From NCBI GenBank assembly GCA_018268105.1, contig JAFDXG010000187.1, forward strand, positions 1 through 51,603: DNA of 51,603 bases. The letters are read 5' to 3'. This stretch comes from Bacteroidota bacterium (GTDB lineage Bacteria > Bacteroidota > Bacteroidia > Chitinophagales > Chitinophagaceae). Positions 9,388 through 19,424 of the stretch are shown one piece after another (the stretch's first letter is position 1; each line of letters begins with the position of its first letter). A program made the translations under genes and the position numbers. The notes under the pieces are model-generated. The model searched no databases, was not told where the DNA came from, and was given only the letters and a program-made list of their open reading frames with translations.

Positions 9388-11109
9388 CTAAAAAAAAGGA
9401 GAGGATGATTTTAATTTGAAGTCAGCATATTTCCATGCATTATCAAAATCTGTCTTCACCATTTGCGCTTCCTTATCTTTTTTTTGCCCTGTGAGAGATT
9501 GATACAATCCTAATAGTGCCCAACCATTTTTTTTCCAGGTTTGCAAATCCTTACGATAAACATGCTCAGCTTCTCCATATTTCCCGGAATTTAGTAACAC
9601 CTTTCCCAGGTGATGCCTCACCGAAAAAAACCAGTCCGGCGGCTCATTATAATTGAGATTATCTTCCATCTTAACAGCCGCTTTGAGTAAGGTAACAGCC
9701 GTATCTAATTTATTTTGCTTTACGTCAATTTCTGCAGATAATATCTTCAGGGCAATTTGTACCAGATCTGCGGTAGTATTGATATTCCAAATAGTTATTT
9801 GGTGCAGGATGGTATCGGTTGCTAATGTTTGTAAGCTATTATATTCTGCTTGTGCCTTGGTTAAATCGTTTTTTCCCAAATAAGCCATCCCCCTTGCATA
9901 ATGCCAGATTGCCCGGGGATAAACCAATTCTTTTGGAGGAGGAGTTACTTGCAATATTGTATCCCACATAGCAAATTTTACAGCAACATAATAAGGTATG
10001 ATATAGTAATGTTGCAACGTTCCCCAGCCGGGCTCCTGCATAATATCGGTGGCAATATGTTGTTGTAATTTTAGAGCAGTATTCCACGACAATGCAGAAT
10101 TGCCTTCCAATGCAGCGGTAGCAGTAAGAAAATGATAATTATGCGGATAGTAAGCAAGCGGATATACCCCCTGTGCATGACATGCGGTGGTATAAATGCT
10201 GTCTACTTCTACAGCCTTAAGGTTGGAAAGCGTGCCGGCATGATAATCGCCGGTATTGATATAGATATGTGAAGGCATGTGCACCAAATGCCCTGCTCCC
10301 GGAACCAATGTATCCAGCAATGCAGCACTCGGCAGAGCTTTTTCAGGAGAAGCTGAGGCTTCCAGGGCATGAATATAAAAATGATGTGCGCCGGGATGCT
10401 TTGGATTAATTTTCATTAAATGTTCCAGTACAAAAAGTATTTCAGGGGTCCATTCCTTTGGAAGTTTTGTGTGCTTGTGATACAAATCCCAGGGATGTAA
10501 GTTCATCATAGACTCGGCATAAAGAGCTCCTATATCGGGATGGGAAGGAAACTGTTCATAAACTTTTTTCATTTCGGCAGCATACGCTCTATCCAATGCC
10601 GATCTGTCGGCAGGCGGGTTTTTAATATACCTGTAAGTAAGGGCTTTTATCAATTGCTTTTCTAAGTCCGTGCAATTATCAGAAAGAGACTGAGCTTTAA
10701 GGGTTGCATCGTATGCCCTATTAAAATTATCTTCTTCCATTCCTCCATTATAGTTGGGTCCCAACGCATACGCATAGCCCCAGCAAGCCATTGCAAAAGT
10801 TGAATCAATACGGCTGGCTTCAAAAAACGATCGTGCCGCTTCTGCATGATTGAAACTGTAAACCAGCATCATACCCTGGTTAAAATATTCCTGAGCTTGG
10901 GGATAAGATGTTGAAACTTTAAATTGTACCGCATCAAGTCCTTTAAACCTTGGCGCCCTGGTGCCGGATGCATACCAGTCCTTGTCATTAGTTTTTGAAC
11001 TATAGCAACCAACTACGGCGGAAGTTTTTTCTTTTAGCGCCATGTTGTTTTTACATCTCCATTGGAAGGTTGCTACCAATAACATTAGAAGTAAATAATT
11101 TTTATTCAT
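9388..11109 (-). CDS. Exported TPR-rich protein of unknown function
   Basis: 573 residues from the ATG at 11109; a TTG five codons upstream is less likely. The N-terminus MNKNYLLLMLLVATFQW is a signal sequence; the following RC is a poor lipobox, so lipidation is uncertain. Tetratricopeptide-like helices run through the protein (for example AQEYFNQGMMLVYSFNHAEA, then AARSFFEASRIDS; later YARGMAYLGKNDLTKAQAEY). A conserved-looking block HLVHMPSHIYINTGDYHAG near the middle marks a recurring family of bacterial TPR proteins without known function. It probably acts as a periplasmic scaffold. No neighbour suggests a partner: both flanks are spacer and genes on the other strand. Confidence 0.8.
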   Translation of the reverse strand: MNKNYLLLMLLVATFQWRCKNNMALKEKTSAVVGCYSSKTNDKDWYASGTRAPRFKGLDAVQFKVSTSYPQAQEYFNQGMMLVYSFNHAEAARSFFEASRIDSTFAMACWGYAYALGPNYNGGMEEDNFNRAYDATLKAQSLSDNCTDLEKQLIKALTYRYIKNPPADRSALDRAYAAEMKKVYEQFPSHPDIGALYAESMMNLHPWDLYHKHTKLPKEWTPEILFVLEHLMKINPKHPGAHHFYIHALEASASPEKALPSAALLDTLVPGAGHLVHMPSHIYINTGDYHAGTLSNLKAVEVDSIYTTACHAQGVYPLAYYPHNYHFLTATAALEGNSALSWNTALKLQQHIATDIMQEPGWGTLQHYYIIPYYVAVKFAMWDTILQVTPPPKELVYPRAIWHYARGMAYLGKNDLTKAQAEYNSLQTLATDTILHQITIWNINTTADLVQIALKILSAEIDVKQNKLDTAVTLLKAAVKMEDNLNYNEPPDWFFSVRHHLGKVLLNSGKYGEAEHVYRKDLQTWKKNGWALLGLYQSLTGQKKDKEAQMVKTDFDNAWKYADFKLKSSSPFF

Positions 11110-11391
11110 AAATACACATTTCAAAATAAAAAGGGAACAATAAAAATGAGATTAATAGGCAATTTGCCGGTCTTTAAAGGGATATGTCCAAAAGCGCAAA
11201 CCTGATAGCGCCTGATGTTCGTCAGAGGAAGTAAAAACAGGATACAACAGATATCTAAAGATAATGAAACTGGATAATAAATTTATAGTTGGGAACAATT
11301 CATACTTCCTATTTCCCGGTTTATACTATATGTAGTTCCAAAAAAAAATGAATGGCTCAATTTTGGAAATTTTATCATCTTCCATTCACTC

Positions 11392-12045
11392 ATGAAAAAG
11401 CTTTTAAACACTTCCTGGGCATCATTGCTGTTATTAGTCTCTGCTTTTCTATTAGTTTATAATCCGTATACAAAATTTCCTTACACATTTACGGTTATTA
11501 TAGGGTACATTTTGCTAACCGTGTATTTACAGAATGGCAATTTTACATCCTTAAACTTCAAAATAATTTGCTGGCAGCAAATTAAGACCATCCTTATTGT
11601 ATATGTAATAATTGAGTTATTGGCAGATGTATTCATTCAACCTCTTGTAAACAAAATTTGCAATGAACCACCGGATTATTCTGCATTTCAATTCATACAA
11701 GGAAATCCCCGTTTATATGTTAAATGGCTGCTGCAAATGTGGATAAGCGCTGCCTTGGGAGAAGAACTGTTGTTTAGGGCATACGCATTTGCGCAACTAA
11801 AAAATATTTTTGGAGAAAGGAAGCACCTTATTGTTTTGCTATCATCCCTGCTATTTTGCCTGCCCCATTTGTACCAGGGTGCAGCAGGAATTATTATGAC
11901 TTTTGTTTTTGGAATAGCCTTTGGTTTATTGTATATGAAGTTGCGGCATATCTGGGTAAATGTGATTGTACATGGATTAATAGACACCCTCTTTTTAACA
12001 TTAAGCTATGGGGGTTATTGGGATTGGTATAACATAAGCTGGTAG
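11392..12045 (+). CDS. CPBP family intramembrane metalloprotease
   Basis: 217 residues with about six hydrophobic segments. The CPBP (CAAX protease and bacteriocin-processing, Abi) motifs are all present: EELLFR (E124, E125, R129), the first histidine in CLPHLYQG (H159), and NVIVHGLIDT with H194 and D198. The family includes eukaryotic Rce1 and bacterial enzymes linked to bacteriocin self-immunity or maturation. No bacteriocin-like precursor gene was found nearby, so the substrate is unknown. It resides in the cytoplasmic membrane. It converges on the NmrA-like pseudogene with 26 bases between. Confidence 0.9.
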   Translation: MKKLLNTSWASLLLLVSAFLLVYNPYTKFPYTFTVIIGYILLTVYLQNGNFTSLNFKIICWQQIKTILIVYVIIELLADVFIQPLVNKICNEPPDYSAFQFIQGNPRLYVKWLLQMWISAALGEELLFRAYAFAQLKNIFGERKHLIVLLSSLLFCLPHLYQGAAGIIMTFVFGIAFGLLYMKLRHIWVNVIVHGLIDTLFLTLSYGGYWDWYNISW

Positions 12046-12071
12046 ATAAATTGAACGGTATTGGTTTTTAT

Positions 12072-12952
12072 TTACGTTTCAGGAATATTCCTTGCAAGTA
12101 TATATTCTTTAAATTGGGTTTGAGGTTTTCCAAGCATCTCCCAGGTTTTTTCCGCTTCAAACATTTCCGGATAATTATTTAGCGCCTCAATCATTTTAGC
12201 GCCATATTTAAATTTATTGCTAAACAATGCAGCAATTTTTAAAAAGATGAACGGAGATTTAGCAATTATCGGTTTATTGTGTTTGCAATATTGCGTATAG
12301 TAGTTCGCTGCTTCATCAGCAGTGAATCCTTCTTCTCCCTGTACAACAAATTCCAGGTTGCCATTTTCAAGCTCAAATGCTTTAACCACCTGCCTGCCAT
12401 AATCATCGGCAGCAATAAGAAACATTTTATATTTTGACACACCCGATAATGCAATAAACTTACCCTGCGGTAAGCACCCTTATCAAAACTCTCCATAAAT
12501 GTAGATGCATAGAAAATAATATATGGAATGCCGGAAGCCTTAATACTTTTTACTGCATTTTGTTTTAGGTTAAACATCCACCAATTAAAACCATTTTGCC
12601 CCTGATAAAAATGAGCCAAAGACGACAGGTATCCAATTTTGCAAACGCCCAGTTCTTTAGCAACCGCCAGTATATTTTGTAAGCCCTCTCTCTCGGGTTG
12701 AAAATCGTTTTTATAACTTTTTTGAGCAACAGAAAGATTTAAATAAAGATATTTTACACCAGCCAAAAAATTTTTGAGGGATGCTGTATCAACCACATCT
12801 CCCACTATGTAACGTACTTTATTTCCAAAAAAAGATTGTCCTTTTTTACTATCTCTTACTAAAATGGTTACATCCCATCCGGCTTCAATAAATGCATGGG
12901 TTACGGGTTTTCCAATCATACCTGTTGCTCCAACAATACCTATTTTTTTCAT
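12072..12952 (-). pseudogene. NmrA-like NAD(P)-binding Rossmann protein, frameshifted
   Basis: Two frames together make one protein. The first begins at the ATG at 12952 (MKKIGIVGATGMIGKPVTHA, a GxxGxxG dinucleotide-binding motif) and runs in frame to about 12470 (ASTFMESFDKGAYR). The sequence then continues in another frame (QGKFIALSGVSKYKMFLIAA, then DDYGRQVVKAF) to the stop at 12072. Both halves have normal coding character and join exactly where NmrA/SDR-a proteins continue, so a single indel around 12455-12480 is the simplest explanation. As it stands the gene gives a truncated, probably inactive product. Either a recent mutation or a sequence error could be responsible. An upstream start at 13069 encodes no recognisable protein and was not used. 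Confidence 0.8.
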
Positions 12953-13165
12953 TAAATTATCACCAGTTTTTAAGTTGAATATTATTTTACTATTCAAAAT
13001 TACCGGAAGACTTCTGCTAATTATCGAAAAGGATACATCAACCGTTAAGATTGATGTATCAAAAGACATACTTCAATTCATACTGCAAATATTACCGTCC
13101 ATCACGTTGTTCATTCTGCCAGGTAAGATATAATATAATCTTTGCGCAAATAATTTTTTACTATA

Positions 13166-14140
13166 ATGAAACGGATTTACAAAGTATTGCTCGGACTACT
13201 TGCACTTATTATCATAGGCGTGTTAACTGCAGGCACATATGTGAAAGTTTTTTTGCCTGATATTGATCAGCCCATTGATGTTAAGGTAGAACAAACTGCT
13301 GAACGTATAGAACGGGGGCGTTACCTGGCCCACAGTGTAGCAGTATGTATGGACTGCCATAGCACCCGCGATTGGTCACAGTTTGCTGGGCCCCTTTCCG
13401 GTAATCTGGGTGGCGGCGGGGAAAAGTTTGGTAAAGAAATGGGATTCCCCGGCAACATTTATTCGCCAAATATCACTCCTTACCGGTTAGCTAACTGGAC
13501 AGATGCTGAAATATACAGGGCAATCACTTCAGGAGTTGACAAGGAAGGTAATGCCCTGTTTTCGGTAATGCCTTATCAACATTACGGACAAATGGACAAA
13601 GAAGATATTTACAGCATCATTGCTTATATCCGGTCTTTAACACCCATACAAAATAAAACTGCAGAACGTGAATTAGATTTCCCTGTTAGTTTATTAGTGA
13701 ATACAATGCCTAAAGAAGCTCATCCACAACCAAAGCCCGACGAGAGCAATCTTGTAGCTTATGGGGCCTACCTGGTGAATGCTGCGGGTTGTGTAGATTG
13801 TCATAGCAAATTTGAAAAAGGCGCTATCATTCCCGGATCAGAATTTGGCGGAGGCATGGAATTTAAACAACCTGCAGGAGCGGTACGTTCAGCCAATATT
13901 ACTCCAGACAAAAATACCGGAATCGGATCCTGGACAAAAGAATTATTTGTGCAACGTTTTAAGCAATATGCTGACAGTAATTACAAATCAACTGTGCTTA
14001 CGCCTGGAGATCTAAACAGTCCCATGCCATGGTTAATGTATGCCGGTATGAAAGAATCGGATATTGAAGCCATTTTTACTTATCTGCAAAGCTTAGCGCC
14101 GATAGAAAACCCGGTTACCAAATTTGAGAAAAGAAAATAA
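13166..14140 (+). CDS. Membrane-anchored diheme cytochrome c
   Basis: 324 residues. An N-terminal hydrophobic helix (about 7-29) acts as signal or anchor. Two class I cytochrome c domains follow, with heme motifs CMDCH (61-65) and CVDCH (209-213); likely axial methionines are in FSVMPYQHY and SPMPWLMY. The tandem arrangement and length fit the diheme c-type subunits that take electrons from periplasmic dehydrogenases or feed terminal oxidases. No dehydrogenase or oxidase gene is adjacent, so the partner is unknown. TAATCTTTG about 20 bases before the ATG is a near-match to the Bacteroidota -7 element. Confidence 0.92.
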   Translation: MKRIYKVLLGLLALIIIGVLTAGTYVKVFLPDIDQPIDVKVEQTAERIERGRYLAHSVAVCMDCHSTRDWSQFAGPLSGNLGGGGEKFGKEMGFPGNIYSPNITPYRLANWTDAEIYRAITSGVDKEGNALFSVMPYQHYGQMDKEDIYSIIAYIRSLTPIQNKTAERELDFPVSLLVNTMPKEAHPQPKPDESNLVAYGAYLVNAAGCVDCHSKFEKGAIIPGSEFGGGMEFKQPAGAVRSANITPDKNTGIGSWTKELFVQRFKQYADSNYKSTVLTPGDLNSPMPWLMYAGMKESDIEAIFTYLQSLAPIENPVTKFEKRK

Positions 14141-14152
14141 TCCTGATTTATT

Positions 14153-15418
14153 TCAGTCTCCGGAAGGAATACAGTAAGCATCCCATATGTCACTTGCCCT
14201 TCCGGATTCTTTCATTTGGTTCATATATATATCCATGCCATTACAACGTAAATTAATCATTCCAAAAAGCAACCCTTTTTTACTCATTGACCTTGCTAAT
14301 TCTGTTGAATAAACTAAAGGTCGTCTACCTCTTGCATATTTTCCGGCACAGCCTATAGCATCAGCCCTGGGATGAGCGTAAATCTCATTATCGCCGGATG
14401 AAATTACTGTTGCAAATGGATTAACCATCTGCATAAACTGTTCAGTAAAATCTGATGAGCCGTGATGGCAGGACTTGGCAACATCAACCATAAAAGGATT
14501 TTTATTTCCGTATTTTTTTATCAGGTAATTTTCTGCATTACTATTCAAATCACCGCCCAACAATACACTTCTCTGGTCAAAACCCAGTTTAAGGACAAGA
14601 CTGTGACCATTTATTGTTTTGCTTTCATTTTCCCAATACACAAAAGAATGACGTTTATTGATTTTCTCTGAAATTGGAGCTAATACTTCAACCGAAAATT
14701 TCTTTTCTTCAATTGTTTTCGAAACAGGTATGTCTCCTGCTTTTAAGCGCTTTGATTTTTTTATACGACCTTCTGCTTTAGCATTCTTTAATGCCACAAC
14801 AAATTTTTTTACGTCACGGTTATACAAATCTGTATTTGTAATAGACAAAAGATCATCAGTTTTAGTTTGCAAGTAGGTGATTCCGTTTGATTTTACAGTT
14901 TGCCCAAGTCCTGTATTATATGGATTGTTTTTTTCTGCAAACTTTAATATTCCCGGGAAATATACAGACCCGAAACTAAACCGCTTATCATTTATGATTT
15001 TAATAAACCCCTTAAAATGATCCCGGTCGAAATGACTGATAAATAAATAGTCAATATGTACTTGCTTACTGGCTTTAAGTAGATAAGTATACTGCCATTT
15101 AGTGAGATAGCTATACATATTAATACCCTGACCCGCATCAACTAATATCTTCAAATCTCCGACTTCAATCAGTGCACCATCACCTTGACCTACATCCAGA
15201 AAAAAAATTTTCAGTCCCATATTTTCACACAGGTCAGCTCTGCGCATCCATCCATTTGGGCCTGCAGTAGTTACTTTATAAAAATCACCGGATTCATCAG
15301 TTATAGCCACATAAGTACCTAACTGAATTTTATTGATTACATGGTAACCTTTATTGTCAATCACCGTCTGAAAAACAGGGGCCTCATTAACAGAGGCATA
15401 CAAATATGAAGGCTTCAT
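14153..15418 (-). CDS. ComEC-like metallo-beta-lactamase-fold hydrolase with N-terminal SH3-like domain
   Basis: 421 residues, no signal peptide or membrane helix. Residues 1-65 look like a bacterial SH3 domain (VNKIQ-like strand, DESGDFYKV, GPNGWMRRADL). From about 70 the MBL fold begins: FFLDVGQGDGALIE, then the metal-binding motif HFDRDH (H129, D131, D133, H134), GGDLNS and SCHHGSSDF. This matches the soluble C-terminal hydrolase of ComEC/Rec2, but the channel and OB domains are absent. In ComEC this domain is thought to degrade the non-transported DNA strand; here a nuclease or phosphodiesterase role is inferred only. The gene converges tightly on the cytochrome gene (12 bases) and lies 37 bases after rocD on the same strand. 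Confidence 0.85.
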   Translation of the reverse strand: MKPSYLYASVNEAPVFQTVIDNKGYHVINKIQLGTYVAITDESGDFYKVTTAGPNGWMRRADLCENMGLKIFFLDVGQGDGALIEVGDLKILVDAGQGINMYSYLTKWQYTYLLKASKQVHIDYLFISHFDRDHFKGFIKIINDKRFSFGSVYFPGILKFAEKNNPYNTGLGQTVKSNGITYLQTKTDDLLSITNTDLYNRDVKKFVVALKNAKAEGRIKKSKRLKAGDIPVSKTIEEKKFSVEVLAPISEKINKRHSFVYWENESKTINGHSLVLKLGFDQRSVLLGGDLNSNAENYLIKKYGNKNPFMVDVAKSCHHGSSDFTEQFMQMVNPFATVISSGDNEIYAHPRADAIGCAGKYARGRRPLVYSTELARSMSKKGLLFGMINLRCNGMDIYMNQMKESGRASDIWDAYCIPSGD

Positions 15419-15455
15419 TGTAAAAAAAAGTGATTATAGGTTTGAGCAGAAAAAA

Positions 15456-16691
15456 TTAATTCAATATTTTCAAACTATCTTCAATAATCTTTACACATTC
15501 GAATATCTGTTCGGCAGTTATAAGCAGTGGAGGGGCCAGTCTTATTTTATCACCATGAGTAGGTTTTGCCAACAATCCATTTTTCATTAATTCCAGGCAC
15601 AGTTGCCAGGCGGCCTCTTTTTCAGCATGTTTTATAATGATAGCATTCAAAAGTCCTTTACCCCTTATAGTTTCTATATGTATTGAATTAATTCTTCTCA
15701 ACTCCGTTCTCAGCAATATTCCCATTTCCTCTGAATTGGAAGCCATATTTTCGTCTACCAATACTTTTAAAGATTCAATACCAACCCTGCATGCAAGCGG
15801 GTTTCCACCGTAAGTGGATCCATGTTCACCTGGTAAAATGGTTAGCATGATTTCGTCGCTTGCCAGTACAGCACTTACCGGCATTGTGCCACCGCTCAAT
15901 GCTTTTCCTAACAGGAGAATATCAGGTTTTACCTCTTCATGATCACAGCAAAGCATTTTGCCGGTACGTGCCAAGCCAGTTTGAATTTCATCTGCAATAA
16001 ATAATACCTTCTTTTCCTCACAAAGCATTTTAGCTTTTGCAAGATATCCTTTTTGCGGTACACGTACCCCCGCTTCGCCCTGTATGGGTTCTACCAGAAA
16101 TCCTGCAACATTATTATCATCAAGCGCTTTGGTTAAAGCCTCCAAATCATCATAGCTGATCAATTCAAAACCGGGAGTGAATGGCCCAAAATTCCTTTTG
16201 GAAGCTTCGTCGGTGCTGAATGAAATTACAGTGGTGGTTCTGCCGTGAAAATTACCATTGCAAACGATAATCTTAGCCTTTCCCGGTGCTATTCCTTTTA
16301 CTTCATAAGCCCAGCGGCGACAAAGCTTTATAGCTGTTTCAACAGCTTCAACTCCCGTATTCATAGGCAGCACTTTATCATAACCAAAAAGCGAAGTAAT
16401 TAACTTTTCAAATTCTCCCAGCAAATCATTATAAAACGCTCTAGAAGTAAGAGTAAGTTGCTGGGCCTGCTTTATAAGTGCATTGATGATACGGGGGTGG
16501 CAATGCCCCTGGTTTACTGCAGAGTAGCCGCTTAAGAAATCGTAATATCTCTTGCCATTTACATCCCAAACATATACCCCTTCTCCGCGTTGAAGCACTA
16601 CCGGGAGGGGATGATAATTATGTGCACCATACCTGTCTTCGAGTGATATATATTGCTGAGTGAGGTCGTTTGTTATTCCAGTTTGAATCAT
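15456..16691 (-). CDS. rocD: Ornithine aminotransferase
   Basis: 411 residues, a class III PLP-dependent aminotransferase. Visible signatures: the PLP-proximal [17 protein letters not shown], the [12 protein letters not shown] segment, the Schiff-base lysine in [15 protein letters not shown], and [16 protein letters not shown]. Length and the opening [20 protein letters not shown] agree with ornithine-oxo-acid transaminases (EC 2.6.1.13), which convert ornithine and 2-oxoglutarate into glutamate semialdehyde and glutamate in arginine catabolism or proline formation. Acetylornithine aminotransferase is the main alternative but fits the N-terminus less well. No arginine-pathway gene is adjacent. 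Cytoplasmic. Confidence 0.93.
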   Translation of the reverse strand: MIQTGITNDLTQQYISLEDRYGAHNYHPLPVVLQRGEGVYVWDVNGKRYYDFLSGYSAVNQGHCHPRIINALIKQAQQLTLTSRAFYNDLLGEFEKLITSLFGYDKVLPMNTGVEAVETAIKLCRRWAYEVKGIAPGKAKIIVCNGNFHGRTTTVISFSTDEASKRNFGPFTPGFELISYDDLEALTKALDDNNVAGFLVEPIQGEAGVRVPQKGYLAKAKMLCEEKKVLFIADEIQTGLARTGKMLCCDHEEVKPDILLLGKALSGGTMPVSAVLASDEIMLTILPGEHGSTYGGNPLACRVGIESLKVLVDENMASNSEEMGILLRTELRRINSIHIETIRGKGLLNAIIIKHAEKEAAWQLCLELMKNGLLAKPTHGDKIRLAPPLLITAEQIFECVKIIEDSLKILN

Positions 16692-16853
16692 AATAACAGA
16701 AATTAACCGTAATAGCGGTAGTGAATGAATTAAAATTAAATAGGAGTAAGACGGGAAAAACTATTGATGATCCAAAAAATCAAGATTAAAATCTAAGAAG
16801 GATAATATGTATGCTTTACGTATGATAACCAGTATTTGTGTGCAATATACGTT

Positions 16854-17678
16854 TTATCCTATAATCCTGACCAGATGATTATTGTTCCATTGTATTTTCT
16901 CCGGAATATTTTTTTCAAATATGCCATATACTGTTGACCCGGTACCTGTCATTGCCGCAAACAATGCACCTTTAATGTACATTTCGTTCTTTATTGCTGC
17001 TATTTGAGAATATTGCTTTAATACCGGCATTTCAAAATCATTTCTAATTAAATTTTTCCATTCTGATACCGGTTGCTTTATGAGATCAATTAGTTTTTGT
17101 GAAGGTTTTTCCGGTGTCAACTGCGAGAAAGCCCAGCCTGTATTAATATGAATACCCGGATTTATAAGCACGAAAGTATATGGCGAAAGATCAAGTGGTA
17201 CAGGTTCCAATATTTCGCCCCTGCCGGTTGCAAAGCAAGGAGTGTTATTAATAAAAAAAGGACAGTCACTCCCTAACCGAATTGCATAATCTGCAAGCTG
17301 CAATGCAGACAGATTTAATTCAAAAATGCGATTCAGCAAAGTAAGTGTAAAAGCCCCGTCTGCAGATCCGCCTCCCAAACCGGCACCAGAAGGAATTGCT
17401 TTATACAAATGAATGTCAAGTGAAGTTATTTCGGAATGATCCTGTCTTAAAATTGCTGCAGCCTTCAGGCATATATTATCATCAGTGGCTCCCGGAACAG
17501 TTATCCCGGATAAATGTAATGTATCCGGTTTGGAATGTACTCCTCTCAATGGAATAATTTCAAGGACATCACACCAGGGCAGTGGGTAAAATATGGTCTC
17601 AATATTATGAAATCCGTCCTCCCGTTTAGAAGTAACGTTCAAACCGATATTAATCTTACAGTTGGGGAATTCCAGCAA
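16854..17678 (-). CDS. ispE: 4-diphosphocytidyl-2-C-methyl-D-erythritol kinase
   Basis: 274 residues, a GHMP kinase. The opening CKINIGLNVTSKREDGFHNI and the ATP-binding loop PSGAGLGGGSADGA (near residue 90-103) are diagnostic of IspE, which phosphorylates CDP-methylerythritol in the MEP route to isoprenoids. The last motif, MTGTGSTVYGIFE, matches the GHMP C-terminal loop (GSG/GTGS). It follows the bifunctional-nuclease gene by 26 bases on the same strand and probably shares its transcript. Essential housekeeping gene; nothing unusual was seen. Confidence 0.96.
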   Translation of the reverse strand: MLEFPNCKINIGLNVTSKREDGFHNIETIFYPLPWCDVLEIIPLRGVHSKPDTLHLSGITVPGATDDNICLKAAAILRQDHSEITSLDIHLYKAIPSGAGLGGGSADGAFTLTLLNRIFELNLSALQLADYAIRLGSDCPFFINNTPCFATGRGEILEPVPLDLSPYTFVLINPGIHINTGWAFSQLTPEKPSQKLIDLIKQPVSEWKNLIRNDFEMPVLKQYSQIAAIKNEMYIKGALFAAMTGTGSTVYGIFEKNIPEKIQWNNNHLVRIIG

Positions 17679-17704
17679 TGATCATGCATTTAGACAGGAG
17701 TTGA

Positions 17705-18301
17705 CTAAAATTTTTTCTTCCGGTGGTTAATCTCATCCCGAATAGCAATAGCCCTCAGGTAGTCTTCCTGTTCAAGTACTTCACTCAGCAATTGATTTAA
17801 CTCTTCGAGAGACAAGCCTTTCAGGTCGTCCTTGGCGCCGGAAGATTCTTTTACAAGTTGCTCCTCTTCAGGTTTTTTCTTTTTACCAGAATCCTCCATT
17901 AATATACCTGCACTTTCCAGAATATGTTCATAAGTATAAATAGGGCACCCAAAACGTACCGCCAATGCCAGGGCATCGGAAGTGCGCGAATCAATTTCTA
18001 CGGTATCATGCTCACTGCTGCAAAGTAGTTTTGAGTAAAAAATCCCTTCCTGTAAATCGCTGATAATAATTTCATGCAGTTCAACATTGAAGGCCATCAT
18101 GAAATTTTTCATCAGATCATGAGTGAGGGGTCTGCTGGGCTGCATTCTTTCCAATGCAACAGCTATTGCCTGTGCTTCGAAGCCACCGATCACTATTGGT
18201 AACCTTCTCAATCCATTTGTTTCGCCCAGTACAACAGCATAAGAATGTGTCTGGGTAATACTATGTGATAATGCTACTATTTCCAGTTCTATTTTCTTCA
18301 T
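17705..18301 (-). CDS. Bifunctional nuclease (DUF151) family protein with UVR motif
   Basis: 198 residues. Residues 1-130 are a DUF151/BFN domain (GLRRLPIVIGGFEAQAIAVA, HDLMKNFM, IDSRTSDALALAVRFGCPIY). A charged lysine-rich linker leads to a C-terminal UvrB/UvrC-like helix pair (LEELNQLLSEVLEQEDYLRA, then IAIRDEINHRKK). Plant and mycobacterial relatives have been reported to carry DNase and RNase activity; the bacterial role is unclear. The fused UVR motif suggests a link to DNA repair or to protein partners such as McsA-like systems, an inference. It stands upstream of ispE on the minus strand and about 55 bases from the etfBA terminator. Confidence 0.88.
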   Translation of the reverse strand: MKKIELEIVALSHSITQTHSYAVVLGETNGLRRLPIVIGGFEAQAIAVALERMQPSRPLTHDLMKNFMMAFNVELHEIIISDLQEGIFYSKLLCSSEHDTVEIDSRTSDALALAVRFGCPIYTYEHILESAGILMEDSGKKKKPEEEQLVKESSGAKDDLKGLSLEELNQLLSEVLEQEDYLRAIAIRDEINHRKKKF

Positions 18302-18361
18302 AATCTGTTGCGAATGTACAAGAATTTTGCAAAAAGGGAAATCGGGATAAGCCTAAATACA

Positions 18362-18395
18362 AGAAAAACCGCCCGAAATAATCTGAGCGGTTTGA
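18362..18395 (-). terminator. Rho-independent terminator of etfBA
   Basis: On the minus strand AAACCGC (18393-18387) pairs with GCGGTTT (18372-18366), extended inward by a T-G and a C-G pair, followed by TTTTTCTT. It starts about 20 bases after the etfA stop codon. Confidence 0.75.
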
Positions 18396-18414
18396 AGTCA
18401 GGGAACGTGTTTTC

Positions 18415-19383
18415 TCATGCTACGCCTTTCACCTTTTTAACTTCTTCAATAATTTTTGGCACTATCTCAAAAGCATCGCCTACTATACCATAGTCGGCTG
18501 CCTTAAAAAAGGGCGCTTCAGGATCTTTATTGATTACTACAATCGTTTTACTTCTATTTACACCGGCAAGATGCTGAATAGCCCCCGAAATGCCTATAGC
18601 TATATACAGATTAGGGGCAATCGCCAGCCCCGTCTGGCCCACATGCTCATGATGGGGTCTCCAATGGGCATCGGCAACAGGACGACTGCAGGCCGTAGCA
18701 GCTCCTAAGACCCTGGCAAGCTCTTCTATCATCCCCCAATTCTCAGGGCCTTTCAGACCTCTTCCACCACTTACCACAATGTCTGCTTCACTCAATGGGA
18801 CATCGCCTTTTACTTTATTGACGTTTGTCACTTTTACTTTAGCTGCAGCCACCTGTGCATTAAATAGTAATACTTCTGCTTTTGCATCACCTGCAACAGC
18901 AACTTCATATGAGTTCGGATTAAGCGCAATTATTTTTATATCACTGTTAATGGCAATATTGGCAAATGCTTTACCGGAGAATACTGATTTCTTGACTACA
19001 AAACCATTTGAAATATCGGGTAAAGCCACCGCACCTGAAACAAGTCCGGCTTTTAAAGTAACGGATAACCTGGGTGCAATACTTTTACCGTCTACATTAT
19101 TGGAAAAAATCACCAGCTTTGCTTTGACAACTTCAACAACTTGTGCTATTACATGGGTAAATACCTGCGCATCAAGATGGTTGAGTGCTTCATTATCTAT
19201 ATGATGAATTTTAAGCAACCCATATTTTCCCAATGCAGTAATATCATCTGTCACTTTACCCAGAATTATCCCCTCTGCAGTATCTCCTGACTGTTTTGCA
19301 ACAGCCACACCATAACTGATGGCTTCAAGAGATGCTTTCTTAATATGTCCTTCCGATTGATCTATAAATATTAAAACGGGCAT
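18415..19383 (-). CDS. etfA: Electron transfer flavoprotein subunit alpha
   Basis: 322 residues. The N-terminal domain carries the ETF fold (MPVLIFIDQSEGHIKKASLE, AISYGVAVAK), and the C-terminal FAD domain shows SGGRGLKGPENWGM, SRPVADAHWRPHHEHVGQTG, and the signature LYIAIGISGAIQHLAGVNRS with VVINKDPEAPFFKAADYGIV. It binds FAD and, with EtfB, passes electrons from acyl-CoA dehydrogenases to ETF:quinone oxidoreductase. It follows etfB by 41 bases and ends at its own terminator. Cytoplasmic. Confidence 0.97.
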   Translation of the reverse strand: MPVLIFIDQSEGHIKKASLEAISYGVAVAKQSGDTAEGIILGKVTDDITALGKYGLLKIHHIDNEALNHLDAQVFTHVIAQVVEVVKAKLVIFSNNVDGKSIAPRLSVTLKAGLVSGAVALPDISNGFVVKKSVFSGKAFANIAINSDIKIIALNPNSYEVAVAGDAKAEVLLFNAQVAAAKVKVTNVNKVKGDVPLSEADIVVSGGRGLKGPENWGMIEELARVLGAATACSRPVADAHWRPHHEHVGQTGLAIAPNLYIAIGISGAIQHLAGVNRSKTIVVINKDPEAPFFKAADYGIVGDAFEIVPKIIEEVKKVKGVA

Positions 19384-19424
19384 ACTTTTCTTTCTTTTAA
19401 CTTTTTTCTACTGATTATTACAGA

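Noticed and set aside
12953..13069. Extension of the NmrA-like gene by 39 codons
   Set aside because: The Rossmann motif starts immediately after the ATG at 12952 and the upstream residues match nothing.
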